Assembly (NCBI RefSeq): GCF_007829035.1 | Contig: NZ_VIVQ01000001.1 | Span: forward strand, 62,001-126,000 | Origin: Rudaeicoccus suwonensis | Lineage (GTDB): Bacteria > Actinomycetota > Actinomycetes > Actinomycetales > Dermatophilaceae | Reading direction: 5' to 3' | Length of the DNA: 64,000 nt | Shown: piece after piece, positions 1 to 7,555 of the stretch | Numbering within the stretch: the first letter of the stretch is position 1 | Layout of the letters: the number at the start of each line of letters is the position of its first letter | Made by a program: the position numbers and the translations under genes | Notes under the pieces: model-generated | Database searches by the model: none | Seen by the model: the letters and a program-made list of their open reading frames with translations, nothing else | What the model was told of the DNA's origin: nothing

Positions 1-56
1 CGCGGCGTCATACAGAACGGCCATCCCAGGGCGGCACGCCCGGCCATGTCCGAGAG

Positions 57-1493
57 TCAGATCGGTCGCGGCGGCGCTGTGTGTCTCCGCACAGCGACGA
101 AAGCGATCACACCGCCCAGCCAGAATGCGCCGCCGGCAGTCACCACAGCCAGATGAAGCCCGTCGATGAACTGCGAGCCGTGGCCTGTGACCAAGGCGCC
201 GAGCACAGCGATGCCGATCACGCCGCCCAATTGCCGGGCTGCGTTGATCGCTCCGGACGCCAGTCCGGCCCGTGACGCGGGAACACCGTCGACCACGGCG
301 ATCGTGGCGGCGGGCATGGTGAACGCCATACCGAAGCCTGCCGCGATCAGCGGAACGACCAACAGCACGTATGACGTATGCGCACCTGCCACGAGCAGAC
401 TCACGAAGCCGGCGCCACCGACGAACAGGCCGATGAGCAGGGTGGGTCGAGGACTGCCGACGCGAGCGGTGAATCGGCCCGACAACGCCGACCCGAGAGC
501 GACGACTCCCATCTGCGGCAGCAGGGCGAATCCGGCAAGAAGCGCCGAATACCCGCGCTCTTCTTGGAGATAGAGGTTCAGCACGAACAACTCTCCGTAG
601 AAGCCGAGATTGATGAGCAACCCGATCGCGTTGCCTGCAGAGAAGGACGCGCTGGAAAACAACGTCAGCGGCAGGATGGGATGTGCCGAACGACGTTCTG
701 TGACGATGAACAGACCGACCGCCACCACGAATGTCACGCCTGCGGCGATGACCCACGGGGAGATCCCGTGCGCGCCGCCTTCGATCAACGCCGTCGTCAA
801 GGCGGCAAGTGCGAGCACCGCGATCACCTGAGCAGCGGGGTCGAGGTGGCGTTTGTCGGCGGCGGGCGACGCGACATACCGGGCGGTCATCAGCATTGCC
901 GCCAGGCCGATCGGCACGTTGACGAAGAACACCAGCCGCCAGCCGATCGTCGTCACGAGGATGCCACCGAAGATCGGCCCCGAGGCGGCGGCGACTCCCG
1001 CGATCGCTCCCCACAGGCCGATCGCTCGCGCGCGCAGGCCGGCATCCGGAAAGGCGGCGCGCAACAGTGCCAGTGACGCAGGGACGGACATCGCTGCGCC
1101 GACACCCTGAATCAATCGGGCGATCACCAAGACGAGCACGTCAGGTGCGATGCCGCAGACGATTGATGCTGCGACGAAGATCCCGAGCCCGATCTGGAAG
1201 ATCCGACGTGGCCCGAAGCGGTCGGCGAAGACGCCACCTGACAGCACCAGAGCCGCCAGCATGAGCAGGTAGCCGTCGATCACCCACTCCACGCCCATGA
1301 CGTCGGTGTGCAGTCCCGCCCGCAGCGCGGGCACGGCGACATTCACGATCGTGGTGTCGAGGATGACCATGAAATAGCCCAGGCAGATGGCGACCAGTCC
1401 TGGTGACCACAGTCGGGTCGAGGTGGGCGTCGCCGTGGGAGACAGGGCGGCACCGTCGCCCGATCCTCGGGCGGATGCTGCTGAGGTACGCAC
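57..1493 (-). CDS. DHA2-family MFS drug efflux transporter
   Basis: Proton-driven multidrug exporter of the inner membrane (EmrB/QacA, DHA2 type), 478 aa with many hydrophobic segments consistent with 14 helices. Family motifs are visible: LDTTIVNVAVP after helix 1, GGVFADRFGPRR (motif A) between helices 2 and 3, and GVGAAMSVPAS (motif C-like) in helix 5. I start it at the GTG at 1493, one base after the stop of the upstream hydrolase gene (TGAcGTG), which implies translational coupling. An ATG at 1562 is in frame but lies inside the upstream gene and would add a tail without family similarity. The substrate cannot be told from sequence. Confidence 0.85.
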   Translation of the reverse strand: MRTSAASARGSGDGAALSPTATPTSTRLWSPGLVAICLGYFMVILDTTIVNVAVPALRAGLHTDVMGVEWVIDGYLLMLAALVLSGGVFADRFGPRRIFQIGLGIFVAASIVCGIAPDVLVLVIARLIQGVGAAMSVPASLALLRAAFPDAGLRARAIGLWGAIAGVAAASGPIFGGILVTTIGWRLVFFVNVPIGLAAMLMTARYVASPAADKRHLDPAAQVIAVLALAALTTALIEGGAHGISPWVIAAGVTFVVAVGLFIVTERRSAHPILPLTLFSSASFSAGNAIGLLINLGFYGELFVLNLYLQEERGYSALLAGFALLPQMGVVALGSALSGRFTARVGSPRPTLLIGLFVGGAGFVSLLVAGAHTSYVLLVVPLIAAGFGMAFTMPAATIAVVDGVPASRAGLASGAINAARQLGGVIGIAVLGALVTGHGSQFIDGLHLAVVTAGGAFWLGGVIAFVAVRRHTAPPRPI

Positions 1494-1494
1494 G

Positions 1495-2310
1495 TCAGGC
1501 GGGATCGCGGACGGTCCAGATGCCCGGTTCCGGCACCTGGAGGCGTTCGCGGATTCCGGCATCTTCGAATGCAGAAATCATGTCGTCGGGGCCTTGGCTG
1601 AAGTGGTTCCAGCCCCGGAAGTGCGCCGGAACGATCCGCGGCGACCCCAGGATGAGCGCCGCGTCGGCGGCACGCTCGGCGGTGAGGGTCAGCGGCCGGC
1701 CCTGCTCCTTGAAGTCGACGCGTGCGGCGCCGGTGAACAAGATCGCGATGTCGATCTGCGGGAAGGCGGCGGCGACCTCACGCACGCGCTCGATGCTCGC
1801 GTTGTCTCCGCTGACGTAAATGCTGGGCAGGCCGGTCGATGTGACCACGAAGCCGACGACCTCGCAGTTGATGTTGTCCCACTCGTCGCGCAGACCGTCG
1901 GCCGGTCCGTGATCTGCGGGAACCGCTGTGATCGTTACCTTTTCACCGTTTGGGCGGGTGAGTTCAGCGGTCTGCCAGGGCTCCAGTCCCGTCACGTTTC
2001 CCTTGACTCGTTCCGCCGCGTGGAGACCGGTGATCGTCCGGACTGCTTCTGCTGCGTAGTCGCGACCGGACAGGTCGAAGTTGTCGAAGTGGGCTTCGTG
2101 GCTGAGCAGGACGGCATCCGCGGTTCCGACGACATCGGCGGTCACGGCCGGGCCCTCGAGCTTGACGAGGCGGCCGTCGGGGGAGCTCGGCGCGTCGAAG
2201 GTCGGATCCGTCACCAGGCGTAGGCCGCCGTAGTCGATCACCATCGTCGGGCCGCCGACGAGGCCGACTGCCAGATTGCTTCTCTCACGGGAAATTTCGA
2301 TTTTGTCCAT
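1495..2310 (-). CDS. metallo-beta-lactamase-fold hydrolase (UlaG-like, variant metal motif)
   Basis: A 271-aa soluble protein of the MBL superfamily. The canonical HxHxDH metal motif appears as SHEAHFDNFD, so the last histidine is an asparagine; close relatives with HxxHxDNLD exist, so this looks like a subfamily trait and not damage. Further candidate ligands are VSGDNAS (Asp) and PAHFRGW near the C-terminus (His). It is the first gene of a two-gene unit with the efflux pump and diverges from a CGNR-type regulator gene. The ATG at 2310 follows a -10-like AATGAT after six bases, so the mRNA is probably leaderless. Substrate unknown. Confidence 0.8.
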   Translation of the reverse strand: MDKIEISRERSNLAVGLVGGPTMVIDYGGLRLVTDPTFDAPSSPDGRLVKLEGPAVTADVVGTADAVLLSHEAHFDNFDLSGRDYAAEAVRTITGLHAAERVKGNVTGLEPWQTAELTRPNGEKVTITAVPADHGPADGLRDEWDNINCEVVGFVVTSTGLPSIYVSGDNASIERVREVAAAFPQIDIAILFTGAARVDFKEQGRPLTLTAERAADAALILGSPRIVPAHFRGWNHFSQGPDDMISAFEDAGIRERLQVPEPGIWTVRDPA

Positions 2311-2316
2311 GAGGTG

Positions 2317-2367
2317 ATCATTGCCCTTCTCACGGATTTTGTCAATTGATCCCGTTAGAACTATGCT
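2317..2367. promoter_or_regulatory. overlapping divergent promoters (hydrolase gene / CGNR gene)
   Basis: Rightward: TTGTCA at 2339-2344, 17-bp spacer, TATGCT at 2362-2367, six bases, ATG at 2374. Leftward: TTGACA (complement of 2340-2345), 17-bp spacer, AATGAT (complement of 2317-2322), six bases, ATG at 2310. The -35 boxes overlap by five bases, so polymerase can occupy only one direction at a time, and both transcripts would begin at or next to the start codon. Confidence 0.7.
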
Positions 2368-2373
2368 GGATTG

Positions 2374-2931
2374 ATGTTCGACCAGCAGACCGCCCTCGGC
2401 TTCGCCAACACGCGACTGAACAGACCCTCGGGCGTGGTGGAGAAGCTCGGCGATCCGGCGATCGCGTCCCTCTGGCTGGAGCAGAGCGCCGGCTACCGCC
2501 AGCCCCGCGGCCTCAAGCGTGCCGAATTCGAGCGCCTTCTGGAGGTGCGTGATGGAGCGCAGCGCCTGCTGCGGTCGCGACTCGCCGGGCAGTCACCAGG
2601 CGCCGATGACGTTCGACTTCTGAACGAGGCAAGTGCCGCGGCACCGGTTGCGGCCCAGCTCGATGCGACGTGGAACGAGTCGCTGCGGTTCAGCCGGAGT
2701 GGCAGCGCCGAGCCGCAGAGTCTCGATGAATTGCTGGCTGCCCTGGCGACCGCGACGATCTCGCTTGCAGCCGACGCATCCGTCGACCTCGCGGAGTGCG
2801 GTGCCGACGACTGTGTCGTGATCTTCGAGCGCACCGACCCGCGTCGGCGTTGGCACAACGACCGCTGCGGCAATCGGATGCGCGCCGCGCGCAGCTACGC
2901 GCGCCACAAGGCGGACGCCGCACAAACCTGA
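2374..2931 (+). CDS. CGNR zinc-finger / ABATE-domain putative transcriptional regulator
   Basis: A 185-aa protein of the ABATE + CGNR family common in actinobacteria and thought to act as stress-linked regulators. The N-terminal helical domain begins with FDQQTALGFANTRL. The C-terminal zinc finger is C(GADD)C followed by RRWHNDRCGNRMRAARSYAR, containing the family-naming CGNR. The ATG at 2374 is chosen over the TTG one codon upstream because it sits seven bases past a good -10 box. It is divergent from the hydrolase-efflux pair through a shared promoter, so those two genes are its likeliest targets (inference). Confidence 0.8.
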   Translation: MFDQQTALGFANTRLNRPSGVVEKLGDPAIASLWLEQSAGYRQPRGLKRAEFERLLEVRDGAQRLLRSRLAGQSPGADDVRLLNEASAAAPVAAQLDATWNESLRFSRSGSAEPQSLDELLAALATATISLAADASVDLAECGADDCVVIFERTDPRRRWHNDRCGNRMRAARSYARHKADAAQT

Positions 2932-2992
2932 GGGCGGGTGGCCGGCTGGCGGCTCAGTTGTTCGATCTGCACGCGGCCGGCCGTATGTGCTC

Positions 2993-3691
2993 CTAGACAG
3001 TGCCGGTGAAGTAGTCGCAATGCCGCCGAAGCCCCGCTGATTCCAGATCACGACCAAGTTGAGGTTCGTCGGCACGCTGGTTCACAACAACGACGGCGCA
3101 ACCAAGCTCGGCACTCTTTGCGAGGGCGGCTGGCACGGCCGTTGTCGCGTCGGATGGCTTGGGCAAGAACAAGATTGGGCCGGGAGGGGCATAGACGGGG
3201 GGTGCGCCAACAGTCATGGCAACAGCGCCGGGCAGATCGACCTGAAGTCCGGCTTGCCCACCTGAGTTGGACAGTTCCGTCAACCACCACGACTCTTGCA
3301 AAGAGAGGCCTACTGTCGACGCAAATTCGGCTCGTTCGCGTTCGTGTACCGGGCACACGAATCGGACTGCCGAACCTTCACAGTCGTCCGTGAACGCCTC
3401 CCACAGTTGGTGAGCATCCGATGTTTCGCACCACTGTTGATCGGTGACGTGGGCATCATCTACCAGCCATCCGCCAGCGCGTCGCGTGGCAATCAGGACT
3501 GCGTGATCAGTTCGATAGGCACGAGCTCCGCCGTCGGTTATCACGTACTCGATGAACGATCGGTGAGTTGACCTCGCATCGGGCGCAGGATGCCAGAAGA
3601 CGGGCGCGTACTTGACGAGCGGTGCGCGGCGGTCAGCCAGCAGATCAACGATCCAGTCGAGGTCGTCCATAGTCGCCCGCGACGCATTCAT
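2993..3691 (-). CDS. GNAT-like N-acetyltransferase-fold protein
   Basis: A 232-aa soluble protein I do not recognise firmly. It begins like GNAT enzymes (ATMDDLDWIVDLLADRR) and ends with a segment typical of a GNAT C-terminus (AELGCAVVVVNQRADEPQLGRDLESAGLRRHCDYF), where the last strand-helix-strand usually lies. The middle is rich in Trp and Pro and lacks a clear acetyl-CoA loop. A TACGGT box six bases upstream of ATG 3691 suggests a leaderless mRNA. It opens an accessory block of small unrelated enzymes that runs to 7.5 kb. Confidence 0.5.
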   Translation of the reverse strand: MNASRATMDDLDWIVDLLADRRAPLVKYAPVFWHPAPDARSTHRSFIEYVITDGGARAYRTDHAVLIATRRAGGWLVDDAHVTDQQWCETSDAHQLWEAFTDDCEGSAVRFVCPVHERERAEFASTVGLSLQESWWLTELSNSGGQAGLQVDLPGAVAMTVGAPPVYAPPGPILFLPKPSDATTAVPAALAKSAELGCAVVVVNQRADEPQLGRDLESAGLRRHCDYFTGTV

Positions 3692-3815
3692 GAAGCCACC
3701 GTATCGAGCGTCAACTCCTGCTGATCTCCAAAGGGTGCGACGGCTGTGCTGACGAGCGGATGAATGTGCCGGATGGACGTCGGTAGGCAGGAAGCGATCT
3801 GACTACTGTGAGCCT

Positions 3816-4253
3816 GTGGGTACGGCTCGGAGCGAAAAGGTTGTCTGCTACGTCGTCGTCGGCGACGAAATCCTGGTCTTCACTCACGCTGACTACCCGT
3901 TGGAGGTGACCGGAGTCCAGGTCCCGGCTGGGACGATTGAGGCCGGTGAATGTCCCGAAGCCGCGGCGCTACGTGAAGCGCGGGAAGAGACGGGAATGAC
4001 CGATCTTCGGATAGTGCGGAAGCTGGGGGAATCAGATTACGACCTTACGCCGTACCGCCACGAAGTCGCTCATCGTCACTTTTTCGAATTGACGTCCGAT
4101 ACTCCGACAGCCGCGAATTGGACTTGGCAGGAGCCAGATCCGGAGGACGGCGGTGACGGTCCGACCTTTCGCTGTTACTGGATCCCGCTCACTCAGGCGC
4201 ATGTCTTGGCGGGCGGTCTCAGCACCATGATCGGCGCCCTCTTCGCTGACTGA
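3816..4253 (+). CDS. Nudix hydrolase
   Basis: A 145-aa Nudix pyrophosphohydrolase. The Nudix box is complete (GTIEAGECPEAAALREAREETGM region, residues about 38-60), with the Mg-binding REAREE core. The substrate could be a nucleotide sugar, an oxidised nucleotide or a dinucleotide; the sequence does not decide. Start is the GTG at 3816, preceded by TACTGT (3804-3809) and a six-base gap, which fits leaderless initiation. Monocistronic by context, lying between two leftward genes. Confidence 0.85.
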   Translation: MGTARSEKVVCYVVVGDEILVFTHADYPLEVTGVQVPAGTIEAGECPEAAALREAREETGMTDLRIVRKLGESDYDLTPYRHEVAHRHFFELTSDTPTAANWTWQEPDPEDGGDGPTFRCYWIPLTQAHVLAGGLSTMIGALFAD

Positions 4254-4460
4254 CGGCCGCTCGCCTGACATCGTCCCGTCACTCTGCACTGCCCCGCATG
4301 CTGGGGCACCGCACAATCTGTTTGGACAGCCCCCATCGCGGCCGAGATGCGCTCCCGATTGGAGCTGCCACGCGGTCGATTACGTCTTCATGCCGCGGTC
4401 CGACCATCAAGCGGTAGCCGCGTATGTGGCGTCTCCGTTGGCCGACGCCGCTCGACTCGG

Positions 4461-5252
4461 CTAAGCGTCGATGGCCAGCGAATGAAGCACTCTCAGCTCG
4501 GGATACGTCGCGGGATCGCCGTAACCGTGTTCGACCAGCCACCGAATCTCCATCAAGCTTCGAATTGCCCAGTAGGCCCGGATGACGTCGACGTCGACAT
4601 CGCCGCCGTAGCCCGCGGCGACATCGTCGAGGCGCTCCTCATGTGCGAGCGTCACCGTGGCAACGTCATACATCGCGTCGCCGTGGCCGCCCTCGGACCA
4701 ATCGAGGATGCCGGTCACACGGTCACCGTCGACGAAGACGTGGACGATCTGCAGGTCTCCGTGGATGAACGCCGGCGTCCATGGACGCAACGCCGCCCGC
4801 GCAATCTGACGGTTGCGTTCGACGACCTCGGCCGGCGCCACATCATTCGCGATGAGCCACCGGCACTCCGAATCGAACAACGGCGGAAAGCCGACCTGTC
4901 CGTCGCTGCCCACGACGGGACGCTGTTGGCATTGGCTGCTCGGCCATGGTGGCGGCGGTGCGTTGTGCAGCGCACGTATGGCGGCGCCAGTGGCGATCCA
5001 CGCCGCTGATGGCGCGGGCGACGGTTCTGCCAGTACCCCGAGCGCTGCTCCGCGCACGGCTGTGAGCGCGAGCGCGGGTGGTTTGCGCCATACGAGCTCA
5101 GGTGTTGGGACCGGCGCTCGGGTCATGACGTCGACCTCCCGGTCGAGGCGCGCTTGATCGGCATCGATCTTCACAAAGACATCGCCGACACGGAGTGTCA
5201 CGCGTTCAGAATGTGCGACGACAACCTCGACTTCCGGCATGACAGTAAGCAT
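4461..5252 (-). CDS. aminoglycoside/homoserine-kinase-like phosphotransferase (APH family)
   Basis: About 263 aa with the APH/choline-kinase fold. The Brenner motif is FIHGDLQIVHVF (catalytic Asp in HGD) and the Mg-binding motif is GILDWSEGGHGD (D in place of DFG). The nucleotide-binding N-lobe includes DVFVKIDADQARLDRE, where the Lys of VKI would hold ATP. The start is uncertain: an ATG at 5252, an ATG at 5240 and a TTG at 5276 are all in frame; I use 5252. Such proteins phosphorylate diverse small alcohols, and drug resistance should not be assumed. Flanked by other orphan accessory enzymes. Confidence 0.75.
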   Translation of the reverse strand: MLTVMPEVEVVVAHSERVTLRVGDVFVKIDADQARLDREVDVMTRAPVPTPELVWRKPPALALTAVRGAALGVLAEPSPAPSAAWIATGAAIRALHNAPPPPWPSSQCQQRPVVGSDGQVGFPPLFDSECRWLIANDVAPAEVVERNRQIARAALRPWTPAFIHGDLQIVHVFVDGDRVTGILDWSEGGHGDAMYDVATVTLAHEERLDDVAAGYGGDVDVDVIRAYWAIRSLMEIRWLVEHGYGDPATYPELRVLHSLAIDA

Positions 5253-5343
5253 CGCGCCGAACTCATTGTGGCACAACGGATTTGAATCCAGTCGCTGTCG
5301 ACATCCCCAGGTGTCGCACTGCCCGGCGCGAGAACTGAGCTGG

Positions 5344-5724
5344 TCACTCAGATCGACGAAATGGCGTCAGCACGCAGAATTCATTGCCTTCCGGGTCAGC
5401 CAGCACGACCCAGCCTTTGTCGCCGCTTCGCAGGTCGTCGACCAAAGTGGCTCCAAGACCCAGGATGCGGTCGATCTCTTCGTCGCGACTGCGGTCGGTC
5501 GGACGCAGGCACAGATGCATGCGGTTCTTCACGGTCTTGGGTTCGGGCACCTTCAAGAACAACAGATACCTGTCGTCGGGCCCGGTGAGCCCACACTCGT
5601 CGTCACCGGGACTCTGCTCGTCCTCCGGGTCCATTCGGAAGTCCTCGAGCACCTGACTCCACCACACGGTTTGTGCGTACGGGTCGGCGGCGTCGATGCA
5701 GAAGTTGGAAGCGCGAGAGGCCAT
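5344..5724 (-). CDS. VOC-superfamily glyoxalase/dioxygenase-like protein
   Basis: A 126-aa single-module VOC protein. The C-terminus has the usual strand with a metal-binding acid (VVLADPEGNEFCVLTP). RMHLCLRPTDR around residue 70 carries the second-strand His. This type, with an N-terminal DPYAQTVWWSQVLEDF helix, is frequent in actinobacteria and usually has no assigned substrate. It lies 23 bp after a leftward GNAT gene and could share its transcript. Confidence 0.75.
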   Translation of the reverse strand: MASRASNFCIDAADPYAQTVWWSQVLEDFRMDPEDEQSPGDDECGLTGPDDRYLLFLKVPEPKTVKNRMHLCLRPTDRSRDEEIDRILGLGATLVDDLRSGDKGWVVLADPEGNEFCVLTPFRRSE

Positions 5725-5747
5725 GGATCCCAGTGTGCGTCACGCGG

Positions 5748-6269
5748 CTACGCGGCGCGGCTGTTCAGCTTCCCCATGATGACCTTCTCGGCGCTGAGGC
5801 CGGGACCGAGCTCGATCCAACCGTCCGAGGCGTAGAGACGGCGGGCAGGATCGGTGGCGTCAGCGGTTGTCATCAGCATCCAGCGCTCCTGCGTCAACCC
5901 GGTGGTCAGCGTCTCCAGCAGCCGTCGTCCGATGCCGTGACCCTGAACGCCAGGTATGACGCCGATGCTCACCAGTTCGAAGTGGCCACCGAGCCACTCC
6001 AACGCCACCTGTGGATCGAGAACGCCCATCGCCTGGTCGGTCCACCACTGACCTGGTTGCCCCGTATATCCGTAGGCGAAGGCCACGAGGTCGCCATCGC
6101 TTCGGGCGAGAGCAACCTTGAATCCCGTTCGGCTGCAATGTTTTTCCCAGAACTGCAGCCACTCATCTTCGCTGGCCGTGTCGTGGAAGACCTCGTCATA
6201 CACGGGCCAGATCTCCTGGGATTCGTCCCGCGTGACTCGCTCCTGCACTGCGATGTCGATGTGGCTCAT
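5748..6269 (-). CDS. GNAT-family N-acetyltransferase
   Basis: A 173-aa acetyltransferase. Motif A for acetyl-CoA binding is visible as VSIGVIPGVQGHGIGRRLLETL (core Q-G-H-G-I-G), followed by LYASDGWIELG at the usual C-terminal position. I start it at the ATG at 6269 (MSHIDIAVQER); the longer in-frame reading to 6353 adds an Arg-rich tail atypical of the fold. The acceptor substrate is unknown. Probably co-transcribed with the VOC gene downstream; divergent from the AbiEi antitoxin gene. Confidence 0.8.
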   Translation of the reverse strand: MSHIDIAVQERVTRDESQEIWPVYDEVFHDTASEDEWLQFWEKHCSRTGFKVALARSDGDLVAFAYGYTGQPGQWWTDQAMGVLDPQVALEWLGGHFELVSIGVIPGVQGHGIGRRLLETLTTGLTQERWMLMTTADATDPARRLYASDGWIELGPGLSAEKVIMGKLNSRAA

Positions 6270-6365
6270 ACGTCTTTGTACACGCCGGCGGTCATCTCGC
6301 TCGCGAATGGGTCGGCCTTGTGGCGAGCGGATCCGTCGTGTGTCCGTTTGCACGTCTCGGTAGCC

Positions 6366-6414
6366 TTGGATAAAAAGCGCTCACGACTAATATCAGCATG
6401 TAAGGTTTTTATCC
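6366..6414 (+). promoter_or_regulatory. abiEi promoter with inverted-repeat operator
   Basis: TTGGAT (6366-6371), 16-bp spacer and TAATAT (6388-6393) make a good promoter. A perfect 9-bp inverted repeat, GGATAAAAA (6368-6376) and TTTTTATCC (6406-6414), brackets it and ends immediately before the ATG. AbiEi antitoxins are known to repress their own promoter by binding inverted repeats, so this is the likely operator. Confidence 0.65.
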
Positions 6415-7005
6415 ATGAGGGAGTTGGACGAGACGCTGCCGTCGACGTTTACGTCGGAGGGCTCGAAGGCGCACGGCGTTCACCCGCGAGATCTGTACGC
6501 CTGGCGTGACAGCGGCCAGATCATCGAACTATCCCGCGGGGTGTTCCGGCGAACAGACGCTCCTCCGGCTTCGTACCCAGACATGATCGCTGTGGCGCAT
6601 CGCTCACCTCGGGCCGTCGTGTGCTGTATCTCGGCGGCAGCAATTCACGACCTCACGGATGAGATGCCGGCTGCTACACAGATCGCGGTTCCGACAAAGT
6701 CGCATACGCCGGTAATCGCCTACCCTCCGGTGAAGGTGTTCCGTTTCGGTGAAGCCTCTTTCGAGCTTGGGCTGACCTCGTTCGAGGCTGGGCCGGGCGA
6801 GCCTGTACGCGTCTACGACGGAGCGAGGACTGTGGTCGATCTCATGAGATTCCGAAAGCGACTTGGCGAGCAGATCGCGCATTCGGCTCTCCATCGATAT
6901 CTGCGAACCTCCGGCTCAAGGGCGGCCTTGCTTCTGGATTATGCGGAGGTGCTGGGGGTATTCGGTCCGATGCGCGCGGCGCTCGATGTCGCGACTGCTC
7001 AATGA
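6415..7005 (+). CDS. AbiEi-family antitoxin (type IV toxin-antitoxin)
   Basis: A 196-aa full-length AbiEi-type antitoxin. The N-terminal winged-helix domain (HGVHPRDLYAWRDSG, then ELSRGVFRR) binds the operator. The following domain (SYPDMIAVAHRSPRAVVCC, then VRVYDGARTVVDLMRFRKR) is the antitoxin module common in actinobacteria. In a working pair the next gene encodes an AbiEii nucleotidyltransferase toxin. Here the stop overlaps the start of that gene (ATGA at 7002-7005) but the toxin survives only as about 30-40 codons, so this antitoxin is now an orphan. Confidence 0.85.
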   Translation: MRELDETLPSTFTSEGSKAHGVHPRDLYAWRDSGQIIELSRGVFRRTDAPPASYPDMIAVAHRSPRAVVCCISAAAIHDLTDEMPAATQIAVPTKSHTPVIAYPPVKVFRFGEASFELGLTSFEAGPGEPVRVYDGARTVVDLMRFRKRLGEQIAHSALHRYLRTSGSRAALLLDYAEVLGVFGPMRAALDVATAQ

Positions 7006-7113
7006 ATCGGCCCACGCGAGATTCCGTCGCCGGGCGTGCTTACCTGGATCTGCAGAATCAGGCTCGCCGCCAGAGACGCGGAACCCAAGAAACTACTCAC
7101 GATGTACGTCGCC
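7002..7113 (+). pseudogene. remnant of AbiEii nucleotidyltransferase toxin
   Basis: The ATG at 7002 overlaps the AbiEi stop. The first 30 codons read MNRPTRDSVAGRAYLDLQNQ and on into ARRQRRGTQE, which is the typical N-terminus of AbiEii. An extra A in GAAA at 7089-7092 then shifts the frame; in the +1 frame the text continues in family style (LLTMYVADL). After about 7113 similarity ends, where a leftward gene of unrelated content begins (7093-7497). The catalytic GS(x)9DxD region is missing, so no toxin is made. Confidence 0.7.
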
Positions 7114-7497
7114 GATCTCGCTGATTGCTGCATCTACGGCAGTTCCGTAGTGATCCGTGCCGAGTTGCGAGATGAGAGGAGCGAGCGATTGCTGGATCCG
7201 AGAGACGATTTCTCGTTCCGCTGGGCGTTGCAATTCAAGGTTTTCCAGTTCGCTTGACCACTCCGACGATGCGATCAATTCGTGCAGGACGATGGCCTCA
7301 GCCCTCGACATCCTCAACAGGATCTGATCGTCTGCCACTTGGTGTGCTTCCACGATGGCGATCTTTCCATTGGTTGAGTCCAGTTCGCCCAGTGACGAAC
7401 GTCGGCTCACCGCATAAGAGATCGGAAAGTCGCATGCCGACGATGGGTTGCCGAATAGGTGATCAGCCACTCGCGCCGGCCGGGCGCTCACCTGCAC
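7093..7497 (-). CDS. hypothetical protein
   Basis: A 134-aa unrecognised protein. The N-terminal 50 residues are Arg/Ser-rich; the C-terminal part (LLRMSRAEAIVLHELIASSEWSSELE and the following helix) is predicted helical and acidic. No membrane segment or known motif is seen. Base composition is lower in G+C than the flanking purB, and its 3' end abuts the remains of the AbiEii gene, so it probably arrived with, or formed at, the rearrangement that destroyed that toxin. The start is uncertain. Confidence 0.4.
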   Translation of the reverse strand: MQVSARPARVADHLFGNPSSACDFPISYAVSRRSSLGELDSTNGKIAIVEAHQVADDQILLRMSRAEAIVLHELIASSEWSSELENLELQRPAEREIVSRIQQSLAPLISQLGTDHYGTAVDAAISEIGDVHRE

Positions 7498-7555
7498 CGC
7501 TACCTGCTACGCCCCTGAGTTCTGCTGCAGCGCCGCCGCCGGTCGTGCACCTGCG

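Noticed and set aside
4254-4460. Short plus-strand frame between the Nudix and phosphotransferase genes ending at about 4464 (DYVFMPRSDHQAVAAYVASP)
   Set aside because: No start codon with ribosome site and no recognisable family; could be a gene scrap but cannot be supported.
4461-5252. Aminoglycoside resistance gene
   Set aside because: Only the general kinase motifs are seen; the family phosphorylates many substrates and nothing points to a drug.
5240-5300. tRNA T-arm-like text (GGATTTGAATCC near 5279) that could mark an attachment site for the 3-7.5 kb block
   Set aside because: The flanks do not pair into T-stem or acceptor stem, and no anticodon arm is found.
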